14,562 nt of DNA from the NCBI GenBank assembly GCA_050249235.1, contig JBFWQW010000073.1, positions 1-14,562 on the forward strand. The letters run 5' to 3'. A program made the translations under genes and the position numbers. The notes under the pieces are model-generated. The model was given only the letters and a program-made list of their open reading frames with translations, was not told where the DNA came from and did not search any database. The DNA is from JAEKLB01 sp050249235. GTDB taxonomy: Bacteria; Actinomycetota; Acidimicrobiia; Acidimicrobiales; CADCSY01. Shown one piece after another: positions 1 to 7,048 of this stretch; position 1 is the first letter of the stretch; every line of letters begins with the position of its first letter.

Positions 1-2
1 AG

Positions 3-35
3 GTCCACGAGGTCCGGGACCAGGGCCCCAGCTAG
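3..35 (+). CDS. Possible 3' end of a truncated upstream gene
   Basis: Reading from base 3 gives the ten codons VHEVRDQGPS followed by TAG at 33-35. All ten third positions are G or C, which is the bias of real genes in this window; the other two forward frames do not show it. The window edge cuts off everything that could identify the protein. Ten codons are few and the opposite strand in the same register is also open, so this is only a hint that a rightward gene ends here. Confidence 0.25.
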   Translation, partial: VHEVRDQGPS

Positions 36-186
36 TCCCAGCCCGCCGGCCCCACCGCCGTCACGGCCCGGCCCATCCCCCGGCCCGCCGACCCCACCCC
101 CGCCGGCCCACCACACCACCACCGAACTCCGACCTGTTCAGTCGGGAATCGCTCCCCGCCCCCCGGCGTTGTCATTGCCGACGCAA

Positions 187-210
187 CGAAACCGAGACTC
201 GAAACCGAGA
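187..210 (+). repeat. 11-bp direct repeat in the lon leader
   Basis: CGAAACCGAGA occurs at 187-197 and again at 200-210, a 13-bp period, just before the lon ribosome binding site. The inner part also forms a short dyad, CTCG-AAAC-CGAG. It could be a regulator site or part of the mRNA leader. It does not match the heat-shock operators I know of for lon (CIRCE or HAIR). Confidence 0.4.
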
Positions 211-214
211 GAGG
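207..214 (+). promoter_or_regulatory. Ribosome binding site of lon
   Basis: GAGAGAGG ends 4 nt before the GTG at 219 and is the main reason for choosing that start. The lon N-terminal domain begins immediately afterwards, so no earlier start is needed. Confidence 0.6.
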
Positions 215-218
215 TCCC

Positions 219-2618
219 GTGCCCGATCTGGATGTCCCCACCCTCCCCGTCCTGCCCCTCACCACCGGCGTCGTGCTCCCGTCGATGGTCGTGACCCTGG
301 CCATCGAGACCGACGAGGCCCGGGCCGCGGTCGACGCGGCCGGCGCCGCCGGCGGCCGGTTGCTGCTCGTGCCCCGCCTCGAAGGGCGCTACGCAAGGGT
401 CGGCACGGTCGGCCAGATCGAGGACGCCGGCGACCTCCGGGGCGGCGTCCGGGCGCTCGTCGTCCGGGGCCTGCACCGGGCCGCCCTCGGCGGCGGCGTG
501 GCCGGCACCGGCACCGCCCTGTGGGTGCGGGCCGAACCGGTCGACCTCGCCGCCGAGCCGGCGTCGCCCGTGGCCCGCCAGCTCGCCACCGAGTACAAGG
601 CCGTGCTGGAGGGGATCCTCGAGCACCGCGGGGCCGGCCGGCTGGTCTCGATGATCGAGGGCATCGCCGACCCGGGCGAGGTGGCCGACATGGCCGGCTA
701 CTCCCCCGACCTCGACATGGCCCAGAAGGTCGAGGTGCTCGAGACGCTCGACGTCGAGGCCCGCCTCCGCCTGGTGCTGGGCTGGGCCAAGGAGACCCTC
801 GCCGAGCTGTCGGTGCGCGACCGCATCCGCCAGGACGTCACCGACGGCATGGAGAGGACGCAGCGGGAGTACCTGCTGCGCCAGCAGCTGGCCGCCATCC
901 GCAAGGAGCTCGGCGACGACGAGCGGACCGACGACCTGGTGGCCGGCTACCGGGCCAGGGCCGAGGCACCCGGCGTTCCCGAGGCCGTCCGGACCGCCAT
1001 CCTGCGGGAGGTCGACCGGCTCGAGCGCACGCCGGAGCAGCAGGTCGAGAACGGCTGGATCCGCACCTGGCTCGACACCGTCACCGGGCTGCCGTGGGGC
1101 GTCCGGGCCGGTGACGAGCCCGACACCGACGGCACCGACCGCGTCCGCCGGGCCCGGGCCGTGCTCGACGCCGACCACACCGGCCTCGACGACGTGAAGG
1201 ACCGGATCGTCGAGCACCTGGCCGTGCGCCAGCGCCGCCAGGCCCGCCAGGCCCGGTCCGGCGCCGGCGGGGCGGTGGCCACCGACGCGGGCGGCCCGTC
1301 GTCCCGGGGCGCGGGCGCCATCGTCACCCTCGTCGGCCCGCCCGGCGTCGGGAAGACGTCGCTCGGAGAGTCCGTCGCCCGGGCCATGGGCCGGCCCTTC
1401 GTCCGGGTCGCCCTGGGCGGGATCCGCGACGAGGCGGAGATCCGCGGCCACCGGCGCACCTACGTCGGCGCCATGCCGGGCCGCATCGTCCGGGCCATCG
1501 CCGACGCCGGCGCCATGAACCCAGTGCTCATGCTCGACGAGGTCGACAAGCTCGGCGCCGACTGGCGGGGCGACCCCTCGTCTGCCCTGCTCGAGGTGCT
1601 CGACCCGGCCCAGAACCACACCTTCCGCGACCACTACCTCGAGGTCGACCTCGACCTGTCCGACGTGGTCTTCATCGCCACCGCCAACACCGTCGACACC
1701 ATCCCCGGTCCGCTCTTCGACCGCATGGAGGTCGTGCAGCTCGACGGCTACACGGAGGACGAGAAGGTCACCATCGCCCGCGACCACCTGCTCGGCCGCC
1801 AGCTCGCCCAGAACGGGCTCGACGCGGACGAGGTGTCCGTCGACGACGACGCCCTCCGGGCGATCGTCACCGGCCATACCAGGGAGGCGGGCGTGCGGGG
1901 CCTCGAGCGGGCCGTCGGCAAGGTGCTCCGCAAGGTCGCCACCCGGCTGTCCACCGGCGAGCTCGACTCGCCGGTGCGCGTCGGCGCCGCCGACGTGCGC
2001 ACCTACCTGGGCCGCGACCGGTTCACCCCCGACCCGGCCGACCTGCACGACGTCCCCGGGGTCGCCACCGGCCTGGCCGTGACCGGCGTGGGCGGCGACG
2101 TCCTGTCGATCGAGGTGACGGCGATGCCGGGCGAGCCCGGCCTCACCCTCACCGGCCAGCTCGGCGACGTCATGAAGGAGTCGGCGACGATCGCGCTGAG
2201 CTACGTGCGCTCGCACGCCGCCGAGCTCGGCATCGACCCGGCCACCTTCGAGGACCACCGGTTCCACGTCCACGTGCCGGCCGGGGCGGTGCCGAAGGAC
2301 GGCCCGTCGGCCGGCGTCACGATGGCCACCGCCCTGGTGTCGTACCTCACCGGCCGCCCGGTGGCCACCGGCGTGGGCATGACGGGCGAGATCACCTTGC
2401 AGGGCAAGGTCCTCCCCATCGGCGGCGTCAAGCAGAAGTCGCTCGCCGCCCACCGGGCCGGGTTGACCGACGTGATCCTGCCCGTGCGCAACGGGCCCGA
2501 CCTCGACGACGTGCCGGCATCGGTCCAGGCCGAGGTCCGGTTCCACCTGGCCACCACCCTGGCCGACGTCCTCGCCGTCGCCTTCCCGGCCGGCGGCACC
2601 CTCGAACCGGCGGCCTGA
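219..2618 (+). CDS. lon: ATP-dependent Lon protease (endopeptidase La)
   Basis: This is the cytoplasmic AAA+ serine protease that unfolds and degrades misfolded and short-lived regulatory proteins, active as a hexamer. The 799-residue length is normal for LonA. Seen in order: a LON substrate-binding N-domain (about residues 6-195, opening LPVLPLTTGVVLP); a helical linker; Walker A GPPGVGKTS at 373-381; Walker B LMLDEVDK with D440-E441; and a C-terminal protease domain with PKDGPSAG (Ser697) and GGVKQK (Lys740). The Ser-Lys spacing of 43 equals that of E. coli Ser679/Lys722. Residues about 341-366 form an Ala/Gly/Arg-rich stretch just before Walker A, longer than the usual linker. The start is GTG with GAGAGAGG 4 nt upstream. 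The gene stands alone and converges on ilvD across a shared terminator. The assignment is very secure. Confidence 0.97.
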   Translation: MPDLDVPTLPVLPLTTGVVLPSMVVTLAIETDEARAAVDAAGAAGGRLLLVPRLEGRYARVGTVGQIEDAGDLRGGVRALVVRGLHRAALGGGVAGTGTALWVRAEPVDLAAEPASPVARQLATEYKAVLEGILEHRGAGRLVSMIEGIADPGEVADMAGYSPDLDMAQKVEVLETLDVEARLRLVLGWAKETLAELSVRDRIRQDVTDGMERTQREYLLRQQLAAIRKELGDDERTDDLVAGYRARAEAPGVPEAVRTAILREVDRLERTPEQQVENGWIRTWLDTVTGLPWGVRAGDEPDTDGTDRVRRARAVLDADHTGLDDVKDRIVEHLAVRQRRQARQARSGAGGAVATDAGGPSSRGAGAIVTLVGPPGVGKTSLGESVARAMGRPFVRVALGGIRDEAEIRGHRRTYVGAMPGRIVRAIADAGAMNPVLMLDEVDKLGADWRGDPSSALLEVLDPAQNHTFRDHYLEVDLDLSDVVFIATANTVDTIPGPLFDRMEVVQLDGYTEDEKVTIARDHLLGRQLAQNGLDADEVSVDDDALRAIVTGHTREAGVRGLERAVGKVLRKVATRLSTGELDSPVRVGAADVRTYLGRDRFTPDPADLHDVPGVATGLAVTGVGGDVLSIEVTAMPGEPGLTLTGQLGDVMKESATIALSYVRSHAAELGIDPATFEDHRFHVHVPAGAVPKDGPSAGVTMATALVSYLTGRPVATGVGMTGEITLQGKVLPIGGVKQKSLAAHRAGLTDVILPVRNGPDLDDVPASVQAEVRFHLATTLADVLAVAFPAGGTLEPAA

Positions 2619-2631
2619 CCTCCCGAACGTT

Positions 2632-2666
2632 GTCGACCCGGTGGGGACAACCCCCACCGGGTCGAC
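2632..2666. terminator. Bidirectional hairpin terminator between lon and ilvD
   Basis: A 15-bp perfect inverted repeat (arms 2632-2646 and 2652-2666, starting GTCGACCCGG) encloses the 5-nt loop ACAAC. It lies 13 nt after the lon stop and 13 nt after the ilvD stop, so it can serve both convergent genes. There is no T-tract on either side, which is common for terminators in high-GC actinobacteria. Confidence 0.8.
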
Positions 2667-2679
2667 GGAGAACGGAGGG

Positions 2680-4422
2680 TCAGGCCTCGGTGATGGCACC
2701 CCGCTCGGCGCCGGCGGCGAGGCGGGCGTACTTGGCCAGCACCCCGGTGGGATAGCGGGGCTCGGGCAGCTTCCAGCTGGCCCGGCGCTCGGCGAGGACG
2801 GCGGCGTCGACGAGCAGCTCGATGGTGTGGCCGACGACGTCGATCACGATCGTGTCGCCGTCCTCGACGAACGCGATCGGGCCGCCGTCGACGGCCTCGG
2901 GCGCGACATGGCCGATGCAGAACCCGTGGGTGCCGCCGGAGAACCGGCCGTCGGTGATGAGGGCGGCGTCGCCGCCCCGGCCGGCCCCCTTCATGGCGCC
3001 GGTGACGGCCAGCATCTCCCGCATCCCGGGGCCGCCCTTCGGGCCCTCGTAGCGGATCACCACCACGTCGCCGGCGCGGATCCGCCCGGCGAGGATCTCC
3101 TCCATGGCGGCGTCCTCGCCGTCGAACACCCGGGCCGGGCCCTCGAAGCGGTCGAAGTCGATGCCGGCCACCTTCACGACCGAGCCCTTCGGGGCCAGCG
3201 AGCCGGTGAGGACGGCGATCCCGCCCACCGGGTGCAGGGCCTTGGACAGCCCCCGGACCACCTGGCCGTCGGGCTCGGGGATGTCCATGTCGGCCAGGTT
3301 CTCGGCCATCGTGCGCCCGGTGACGGTGAGGCAGTCGCCGTGCAGGAGGCCGGCATCCAGCAGGTGCTTGAGCACGACGGGCACGCCGCCCACCCGGTCG
3401 AGGTCGACCATGTGGAACAGGCCGTGGGGCTTCATGTCGGCGAAGTGCGGCACCCGGGCCGCCACCTTGTTGAAGTCGTCGAGCTCGAGCTCGACCCTGG
3501 CCTCGTAGGCCATGGCCAGCAGGTGCAGGACGGCGTTCGTCGAGCCGCCCAGCGCCATGGTGACGGCGATGGCGTTCTCGAACGCCTCCTTGGTCATGAT
3601 GTCGCGGGGCCGGATGCCGAGCTCGAGCAGGCGGATCACCGCCTCGCCGGAGCGCCGGGCGATGTCGTCGCGGCGCCCGTCGACGGCGACCGCCGACGCC
3701 GAGCCGGGCAGCGACATGCCGATGGCCTCGCCGACGGACGCCATGGTGTTGGCGGTGAACATCCCGGCGCAGGAGCCGATGGTCGGGCAGGCGTTGCGCT
3801 CGATGGCCTCGAACTCGGCCCGGTCGATGCTCCCCGTGGCGAAGGCGCCGACCGCCTCGAAGACGCTGACGATGTCGAGCGCCCGCCCGTCGTGCTGGCC
3901 CGGCATGATCGACCCGCCGTAGACGAAGACGGCCGGCAGGTTCACCCGGGCCGACGCCATCAGCATCCCGGGCAGGCTCTTGTCGCAGCCCGCGAAGGAG
4001 ACGAGGGCGTCGAAGCGCTCGGCGTGCATCATCGCCTCGACCGAGTCGGCGATGATCTCCCGGCTCACCAGCGAGGCCCGCATGCCCTCGTGGCCCATGG
4101 AGATGCCGTCGGACACGGCGATGGTGGTGAACTCGATCGGGTAGCCCCCGGCCGACCGCACCCCCTCCTTGGCCACCTTGGCCAGGCGGTCGAGCGACAT
4201 GTTGCAGGGCGTGACCTCGTTCCACGACGAGGCCACCGCCACCTGGGGCTTGTCCCAGTCGTCGTCGGTCATGCCGATGGCGCGGAGCATGGCCCGGGCC
4301 GGGGCCCGCTGGTCGCCCAGGGTCACGTCGTTGCTGCGGGGCTTCATGTTCCCGGGAGGCACGCTCACCGGCGTCGTCGGGCTGGGGTCGTTCGTCGGGG
4401 GTGCACCGGGCTCGCTCGCCAT
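2680..4422 (-). CDS. ilvD: Dihydroxy-acid dehydratase
   Basis: It dehydrates 2,3-dihydroxy-isovalerate and 2,3-dihydroxy-3-methylvalerate to the 2-keto acids, the third common step of valine and isoleucine synthesis, in the cytoplasm with an Fe-S cluster and Mg2+. The protein is 580 residues. Family motifs seen: KPRSNDVT and RAPARAML near the N-terminus, TPCN (Cys73), GCDKSLPGM (Cys146, with Lys148 equivalent to the carbamylated lysine of the family), GSCAGMFTANTM (Cys218), and the C-terminal GRFSGGTHG. The three cysteines fit the cluster ligands. I chose ATG at 4422 because TAGCCT lies 8 nt upstream, as for a leaderless mRNA. A shorter start at 4347 (MKPRSND) would remove a low-complexity Pro/Ser leader of about 25 residues and cannot be excluded. 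Neither start has a convincing ribosome binding site. Confidence 0.96.
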   Translation of the reverse strand: MASEPGAPPTNDPSPTTPVSVPPGNMKPRSNDVTLGDQRAPARAMLRAIGMTDDDWDKPQVAVASSWNEVTPCNMSLDRLAKVAKEGVRSAGGYPIEFTTIAVSDGISMGHEGMRASLVSREIIADSVEAMMHAERFDALVSFAGCDKSLPGMLMASARVNLPAVFVYGGSIMPGQHDGRALDIVSVFEAVGAFATGSIDRAEFEAIERNACPTIGSCAGMFTANTMASVGEAIGMSLPGSASAVAVDGRRDDIARRSGEAVIRLLELGIRPRDIMTKEAFENAIAVTMALGGSTNAVLHLLAMAYEARVELELDDFNKVAARVPHFADMKPHGLFHMVDLDRVGGVPVVLKHLLDAGLLHGDCLTVTGRTMAENLADMDIPEPDGQVVRGLSKALHPVGGIAVLTGSLAPKGSVVKVAGIDFDRFEGPARVFDGEDAAMEEILAGRIRAGDVVVIRYEGPKGGPGMREMLAVTGAMKGAGRGGDAALITDGRFSGGTHGFCIGHVAPEAVDGGPIAFVEDGDTIVIDVVGHTIELLVDAAVLAERRASWKLPEPRYPTGVLAKYARLAAGAERGAITEA

Positions 4423-4430
4423 GGTGGACG

Positions 4431-4436
4431 AGGCTA
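4431..4436 (-). promoter_or_regulatory. -10 hexamer (TAGCCT) of ilvD, leaderless type
   Basis: On the reverse strand TAGCCT is followed by 8 nt and then ATG. This places the expected transcription start at or next to the start codon. No clear -35 box is visible. Confidence 0.55.
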
Positions 4437-4554
4437 CGCGGGCCGCCCGCCCCGGCCCCTGTCGTTCGCTCCACCGGCGGGCGCGGCACCGGCGCCCGGC
4501 CTGCGAGGCTGCCCCCCGAGCCGGGCGGCACCGTTCGGGAGGCAGGGGCGAGCG

Positions 4555-5226
4555 ATGATCGACGAGCGGACCAGGACCGAGGTGCAGCGGCTCTGCACCC
4601 ACGTGCTGGCCCGGGAGCGCTTCGGCCGCACCGGCCGCATCGGCCTGACCTGGACCGGGCGGGGCATCGGCACCGACCGGCTGTGGCTCGACGGCGACGG
4701 CCTCCACCGCTCCCCCGACGGGGCCGACGGGGGCGACGGGGGCGACGGGGGCGACGGAGCGGATGCCGACGGGCCCGGCCGGCCGGTCACCACGCTGGCC
4801 GACGCCGCCGAGCTGGCCGGCGTCGACCTCGACAGCCCGTTCTCGGTCGGCCACGACACGCCGCCGGTCGGCGACGCCCGGGCGCCGATCACGATCGACC
4901 CGGCCGCCCTGGCCGAGCTGCTGGCCTTCTTCGCCCGGTCGTGGGCCCTGCTGACGGTGCTGGCCGACGGAGCGCCCGTCACGCTGTGGCCGGAGCACTT
5001 CGACGCCGCCTTCGTGTGGCGGGAGCGGGCCAACGTGGGGGCCTCGCCCGGCGACGACGGGGTGCCCGACCCCTACGTCTACGTCGGCCCGTGGGGCCCG
5101 GAGCGGCCCGGCCCGGCCCGGCTCTGGAACGCGCCCTTCGGCGCCGTGGTCGATGCCGGCCGGACGGACACCGAGATCGTGGCCTTCGTGCGGGACCGCC
5201 TCGACGCGCTGGACAGGAAGGCCTAG
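4555..5226 (+). CDS. Conserved-looking hypothetical protein, function unknown
   Basis: This is a 223-residue soluble protein with no signal peptide or membrane segment. I do not recognise a named family with certainty. The C-terminal half carries the blocks LWPEHFDAAF (144-153), GASPGDDG (162-169), PDPYVYVGPW (171-180) and LWNAPFGAV (190-198). They recall the DUF5996-like style of actinobacterial proteins, but that is a weak resemblance. Residues 56-70 are a Gly-Asp repeat encoded by a 9-bp tandem repeat, probably a flexible linker between an N-terminal part (1-50) and the main domain. The start is ATG with AGGGG 6 nt and GGGAGG 12 nt upstream, so unlike its neighbours it has a Shine-Dalgarno leader. 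It is divergent from ilvD (132-bp gap). Confidence 0.82.
   Translation: MIDERTRTEVQRLCTHVLARERFGRTGRIGLTWTGRGIGTDRLWLDGDGLHRSPDGADGGDGGDGGDGADADGPGRPVTTLADAAELAGVDLDSPFSVGHDTPPVGDARAPITIDPAALAELLAFFARSWALLTVLADGAPVTLWPEHFDAAFVWRERANVGASPGDDGVPDPYVYVGPWGPERPGPARLWNAPFGAVVDAGRTDTEIVAFVRDRLDALDRKA
4729..4755 (+). repeat. Three exact 9-bp tandem repeats inside the gene at 4555
   Basis: The unit GGGGGCGAC occurs three times without mismatch and encodes Gly-Gly-Asp each time; imperfect copies flank it. The unit length keeps the reading frame, so copy-number change would only alter linker length. Confidence 0.85.
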
Positions 5227-5245
5227 GCCGGACCTCTCAGCAGTT

Positions 5246-5269
5246 GGTCGGCCTGGGCCGGGCCCGACC
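5246..5269 (+). terminator. Possible terminator after the gene at 4555
   Basis: GGTCGG (5246-5251) pairs with CCGACC (5264-5269), and CC/GG inside extends the stem around a C bulge. It begins 20 nt after the stop codon at 5226. There is no T-tract. The call rests on position and pairing only. Confidence 0.4.
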
Positions 5270-5294
5270 CTGGCGGACGAGCCCCCTCCCCGGG

Positions 5295-5300
5295 CAGCAT
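5295..5300 (+). promoter_or_regulatory. -10-like hexamer (CAGCAT) before the methyltransferase
   Basis: CAGCAT ends 6 nt before the ATG at 5307. It keeps the two most conserved positions of the actinobacterial TANNNT box (A2 and T6). The same hexamer at the same distance precedes the next gene. Confidence 0.35.
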
Positions 5301-5306
5301 CGGCCC

Positions 5307-6413
5307 ATGACGAGCGCGCTGGACGAGCACGGATCAGGGACCGGCGACGGGGCGGCGGCCGACGCCTTCGCCGAGCGGATCTTCGGGTCGATCCTCGGGG
5401 CGATCGAGGTGCAGGCCGTCTTCCTCGGCGACCGTCTCGGCTTCTACCGGTCGCTGGCCGACGACGGACCGGCCACCTCGGTCGAGCTGGCCGAGCGCAC
5501 CGGCACGGCCGAGCGCTACGCCCGGGAGTGGCTCGAGCAGCAGGCCGCCACCGGCTATCTCACCGTCGACGACGCCGGCGCCGCGCCCACCGAGCGACGG
5601 TTCACGCTGCCGGACGCCCACGCCCCCGTGCTGGCCGACCCCCTCAGCCTGCGCTACATGGCGCCCTTCGCCGTCCTGCTGGCCTCGCTCGGCAAGCAGC
5701 TCGACGCCCTGGTCGACGCCTACCGGACGGGCGGCGGCGTGAGCTGGGAGCAGCACGGCCGGGACGCCCGTGAGAGCCAGGGCGCCGCCAACCGCCCCCT
5801 CTTCCTCGGTCCCCTGGCCCGGGAGTACCTGCCGTCCCTCCCGGCGCTCGACGCCGCCCTCCGGGCCGGCGGCCGGGTGGCGGACATCGGCTGCGGGCTC
5901 GGCTGGTCGTCGATCGGCATCGCCCTCGGCTACCCGGAGGCGACCGTCGACGGCTACGACCTCGACACGGCCTCGGTCGAGGAGGCGACCCGCCTGGCCG
6001 AGCAGTCCGGCGTGGCCGACCGGGTCCGCTTCCACGCCGTCGACGCGGCGACGGCCGGGCTCGACGGGACCTACCAGCTCGTCACCGCCTTCGAGTGCCT
6101 CCACGACATGGCCGACCCGGTGGCCGTGCTCCGGACCATGCGATCCCTCGCTGCGGCGGACGGCACCGTGCTCGTGATGGACGAGAACGTCGACGACGTC
6201 TTCACCGCACCGGCCGGCGACGTCGACCGGCTCATGTACGGCTACAGCCTCCTGGGCTGCCTGCCCGACGGCCTCTCCCACCCCGGCGGTGTCGGCACCG
6301 GCACCGTCATGCGCCCGGCCACCCTCGAGGCCTACGCCACCGAAGCCGGCTTCGAACGGGTGGAGGTGCTCCCCATCGAGAACGACTTCTTCCGCTTCTA
6401 CCGCCTCGCCTGA
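5307..6413 (+). CDS. Class I SAM-dependent methyltransferase with N-terminal winged-helix-like region
   Basis: It is predicted to transfer a methyl group from S-adenosylmethionine; the substrate is not evident. The 368 residues show an N-terminal helical, winged-helix-like region (about 20-105), as in small-molecule O-methyltransferases where it serves dimerisation. The Rossmann core follows, with motif I VADIGCGLG (191-199), acidic strand-2 end GYDLD (216-220), AFECLHDM (261-268) and a late block YGYSLLGCLP (311-320). The conserved-looking cap between 105 and 185 probably contacts the substrate. No ribosome binding site is evident at ATG 5307; a CAGCAT hexamer 6 nt upstream suggests a leaderless start. 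The gene stands between unknown and DUF5655 proteins, which says little about its substrate. The family is certain, the role is not. Confidence 0.9.
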   Translation: MTSALDEHGSGTGDGAAADAFAERIFGSILGAIEVQAVFLGDRLGFYRSLADDGPATSVELAERTGTAERYAREWLEQQAATGYLTVDDAGAAPTERRFTLPDAHAPVLADPLSLRYMAPFAVLLASLGKQLDALVDAYRTGGGVSWEQHGRDARESQGAANRPLFLGPLAREYLPSLPALDAALRAGGRVADIGCGLGWSSIGIALGYPEATVDGYDLDTASVEEATRLAEQSGVADRVRFHAVDAATAGLDGTYQLVTAFECLHDMADPVAVLRTMRSLAAADGTVLVMDENVDDVFTAPAGDVDRLMYGYSLLGCLPDGLSHPGGVGTGTVMRPATLEAYATEAGFERVEVLPIENDFFRFYRLA

Positions 6414-6437
6414 GCACCGACCCGACCCCCGGCGGGG

Positions 6438-6443
6438 CAGCAT
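6438..6443 (+). promoter_or_regulatory. -10-like hexamer (CAGCAT) before the DUF5655-type gene
   Basis: CAGCAT ends 6 nt before the GTG at 6450. The preceding GGGG and the spacing closely parallel the site at 5295. Confidence 0.35.
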
Positions 6444-6449
6444 GGCCGG

Positions 6450-6866
6450 GTGCCGGCATGGGTCTGCCCCGCCTGCGGTCGCCAGTTCGGGCGGCCGAAG
6501 CAGTCGCACGAGTGCGCGCCGGCCATGACGATCGAGGCCTACTTCTCGACCGGGCCGCCCCACGAGCGCCCCGTCTTCGAGGCAGTGATGCGGCACCTCG
6601 ACACGGTCGGGCCGGTCCACGTCGAGCCGGTGTCGGTGGGGATCTTCCTGAAGCGGTCCCGCACCTTCGCCGAGCTCCGGCCCCTCCAGCACTGGGTGGC
6701 GCTGTCGTTCTCGCTGACGAGGACCGTGCAGCACCGCACCATCGTCCGCAAGGTGGTGGCGTACCGGAACCGGTACTTCCACGTCGCCAACCTGACCGGG
6801 CCCGACGACGTCGACGACCGGATCCGGGCCTGGCTCACCGAGGCCTACCTCGAGTCACCTTGCTGA
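6450..6866 (+). CDS. DUF5655-type protein with N-terminal zinc-finger-like motif
   Basis: This is a 138-residue soluble protein. The N-terminus carries WVCPACGRQF...HEC, with Cys6, Cys9, His20 and Cys22 arranged as a compact zinc-binding finger. The remainder (about 28-134) fits the DUF5655 pattern: EAYFSTGPP, then a strand pair with VSVGIFLKRSRTFAEL (72-87) and a final helix RIRAWLTEAY. The biochemical role of DUF5655 is unknown to me. The GTG start at 6450 is set by the Trp-Cys finger that follows at once. The last four codons (Ser-Pro-Cys-stop, 6855-6866) run into the first copy of a 46-bp repeat, which supplies the final Cys and the TGA, so the natural C-terminus may have been rewritten. 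It lies 36 nt downstream of the methyltransferase. Confidence 0.85.
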   Translation: MPAWVCPACGRQFGRPKQSHECAPAMTIEAYFSTGPPHERPVFEAVMRHLDTVGPVHVEPVSVGIFLKRSRTFAELRPLQHWVALSFSLTRTVQHRTIVRKVVAYRNRYFHVANLTGPDDVDDRIRAWLTEAYLESPC

Positions 6867-6905
6867 TGCGCAGCTCCGGCTCGGCTGGCGCCTCGCCTGC
6901 GCAGC
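6860..6905. repeat. 46-bp intergenic repeat, copy 1
   Basis: It matches 6956-7001 at 44 of 46 positions (differences at 6863 and 6876). TGCGCAG (6867-6873) near the left end and CTGCGCA (6897-6903) near the right end form 7-bp inverted arms. The copy overlaps the last 7 nt of the gene at 6450. It resembles REP-like dispersed elements in layout, and no transposase is nearby. Confidence 0.85.
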
Positions 6906-6955
6906 TGGGCGTGCACGCAGCCGTACTCGTCTCGGGTGCTCGCTCCGCTAGCGCT

Positions 6956-7001
6956 TTGTTGATGCGCAGCTACGGCTCGGCTGGCGCCTCGCCTGCGCAG
7001 C
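6956..7001. repeat. 46-bp intergenic repeat, copy 2
   Basis: This is a direct repeat of 6860-6905 at 96-bp spacing, with the same 7-bp inverted arms (TGCGCAG 6963-6969, CTGCGCA 6993-6999). The 50-bp spacer between copies includes the 8-bp palindrome CGCTAGCG. I see nothing else in the 182-bp gap 6867-7048 apart from the -10 hexamer at 7035. Confidence 0.85.
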
Positions 7002-7034
7002 GCCCCCCCGGTGGCGCGGTGCACGGCGTGCGCT

Positions 7035-7040
7035 TAGGGT
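7035..7040 (+). promoter_or_regulatory. -10 hexamer (TAGGGT) of the gene at 7049, leaderless type
   Basis: TAGGGT is followed by 8 nt and GTG. It lies 33 nt after the end of repeat copy 2. No clear -35 box is visible. Confidence 0.55.
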
Positions 7041-7048
7041 CTGGCGTC

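Larger units (their letters stand above)
36..218. other. Non-coding gap upstream of lon
   Basis: I see no credible gene here. The first part is very C-rich on the + strand (C runs at 77-81, 84-86, 92-95, 97-101 and 107-109). Base composition becomes more mixed from about 125. An inverted CGTTG/CAACG pair lies around 166-188, and an 11-bp direct repeat (187-197 and 200-210) runs up to the lon ribosome binding site. The lon promoter should lie here. A TTGTCA at about 170 could be a -35 box, but I see no good -10 at the proper distance. Confidence 0.5.

Noticed and set aside
138..2699. An 853-codon open frame on the strand opposite lon
   Set aside because: It is the antisense shadow of lon: composition is repetitive Gly/Val/Ala/His/Asp with no recognisable domain, and lon is unambiguous.
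2641..4554. A long forward frame running through the ilvD region into the gene at 4555
   Set aside because: The part before 4555 is antisense to ilvD and of shadow-like composition. The real gene starts at ATG 4555 behind its own ribosome binding site.
4423..4554. A riboswitch or leucine/valine attenuator upstream of ilvD
   Set aside because: No leader peptide rich in Leu/Val/Ile codons, T-box or terminator/antiterminator pair is visible. The -10 hexamer 8 nt from the ATG leaves no room for a leader.
6860..7001. The two 46-bp repeats as a CRISPR array
   Set aside because: There are only two copies, with mismatches, one overlapping a coding region, and no cas gene anywhere in the window.
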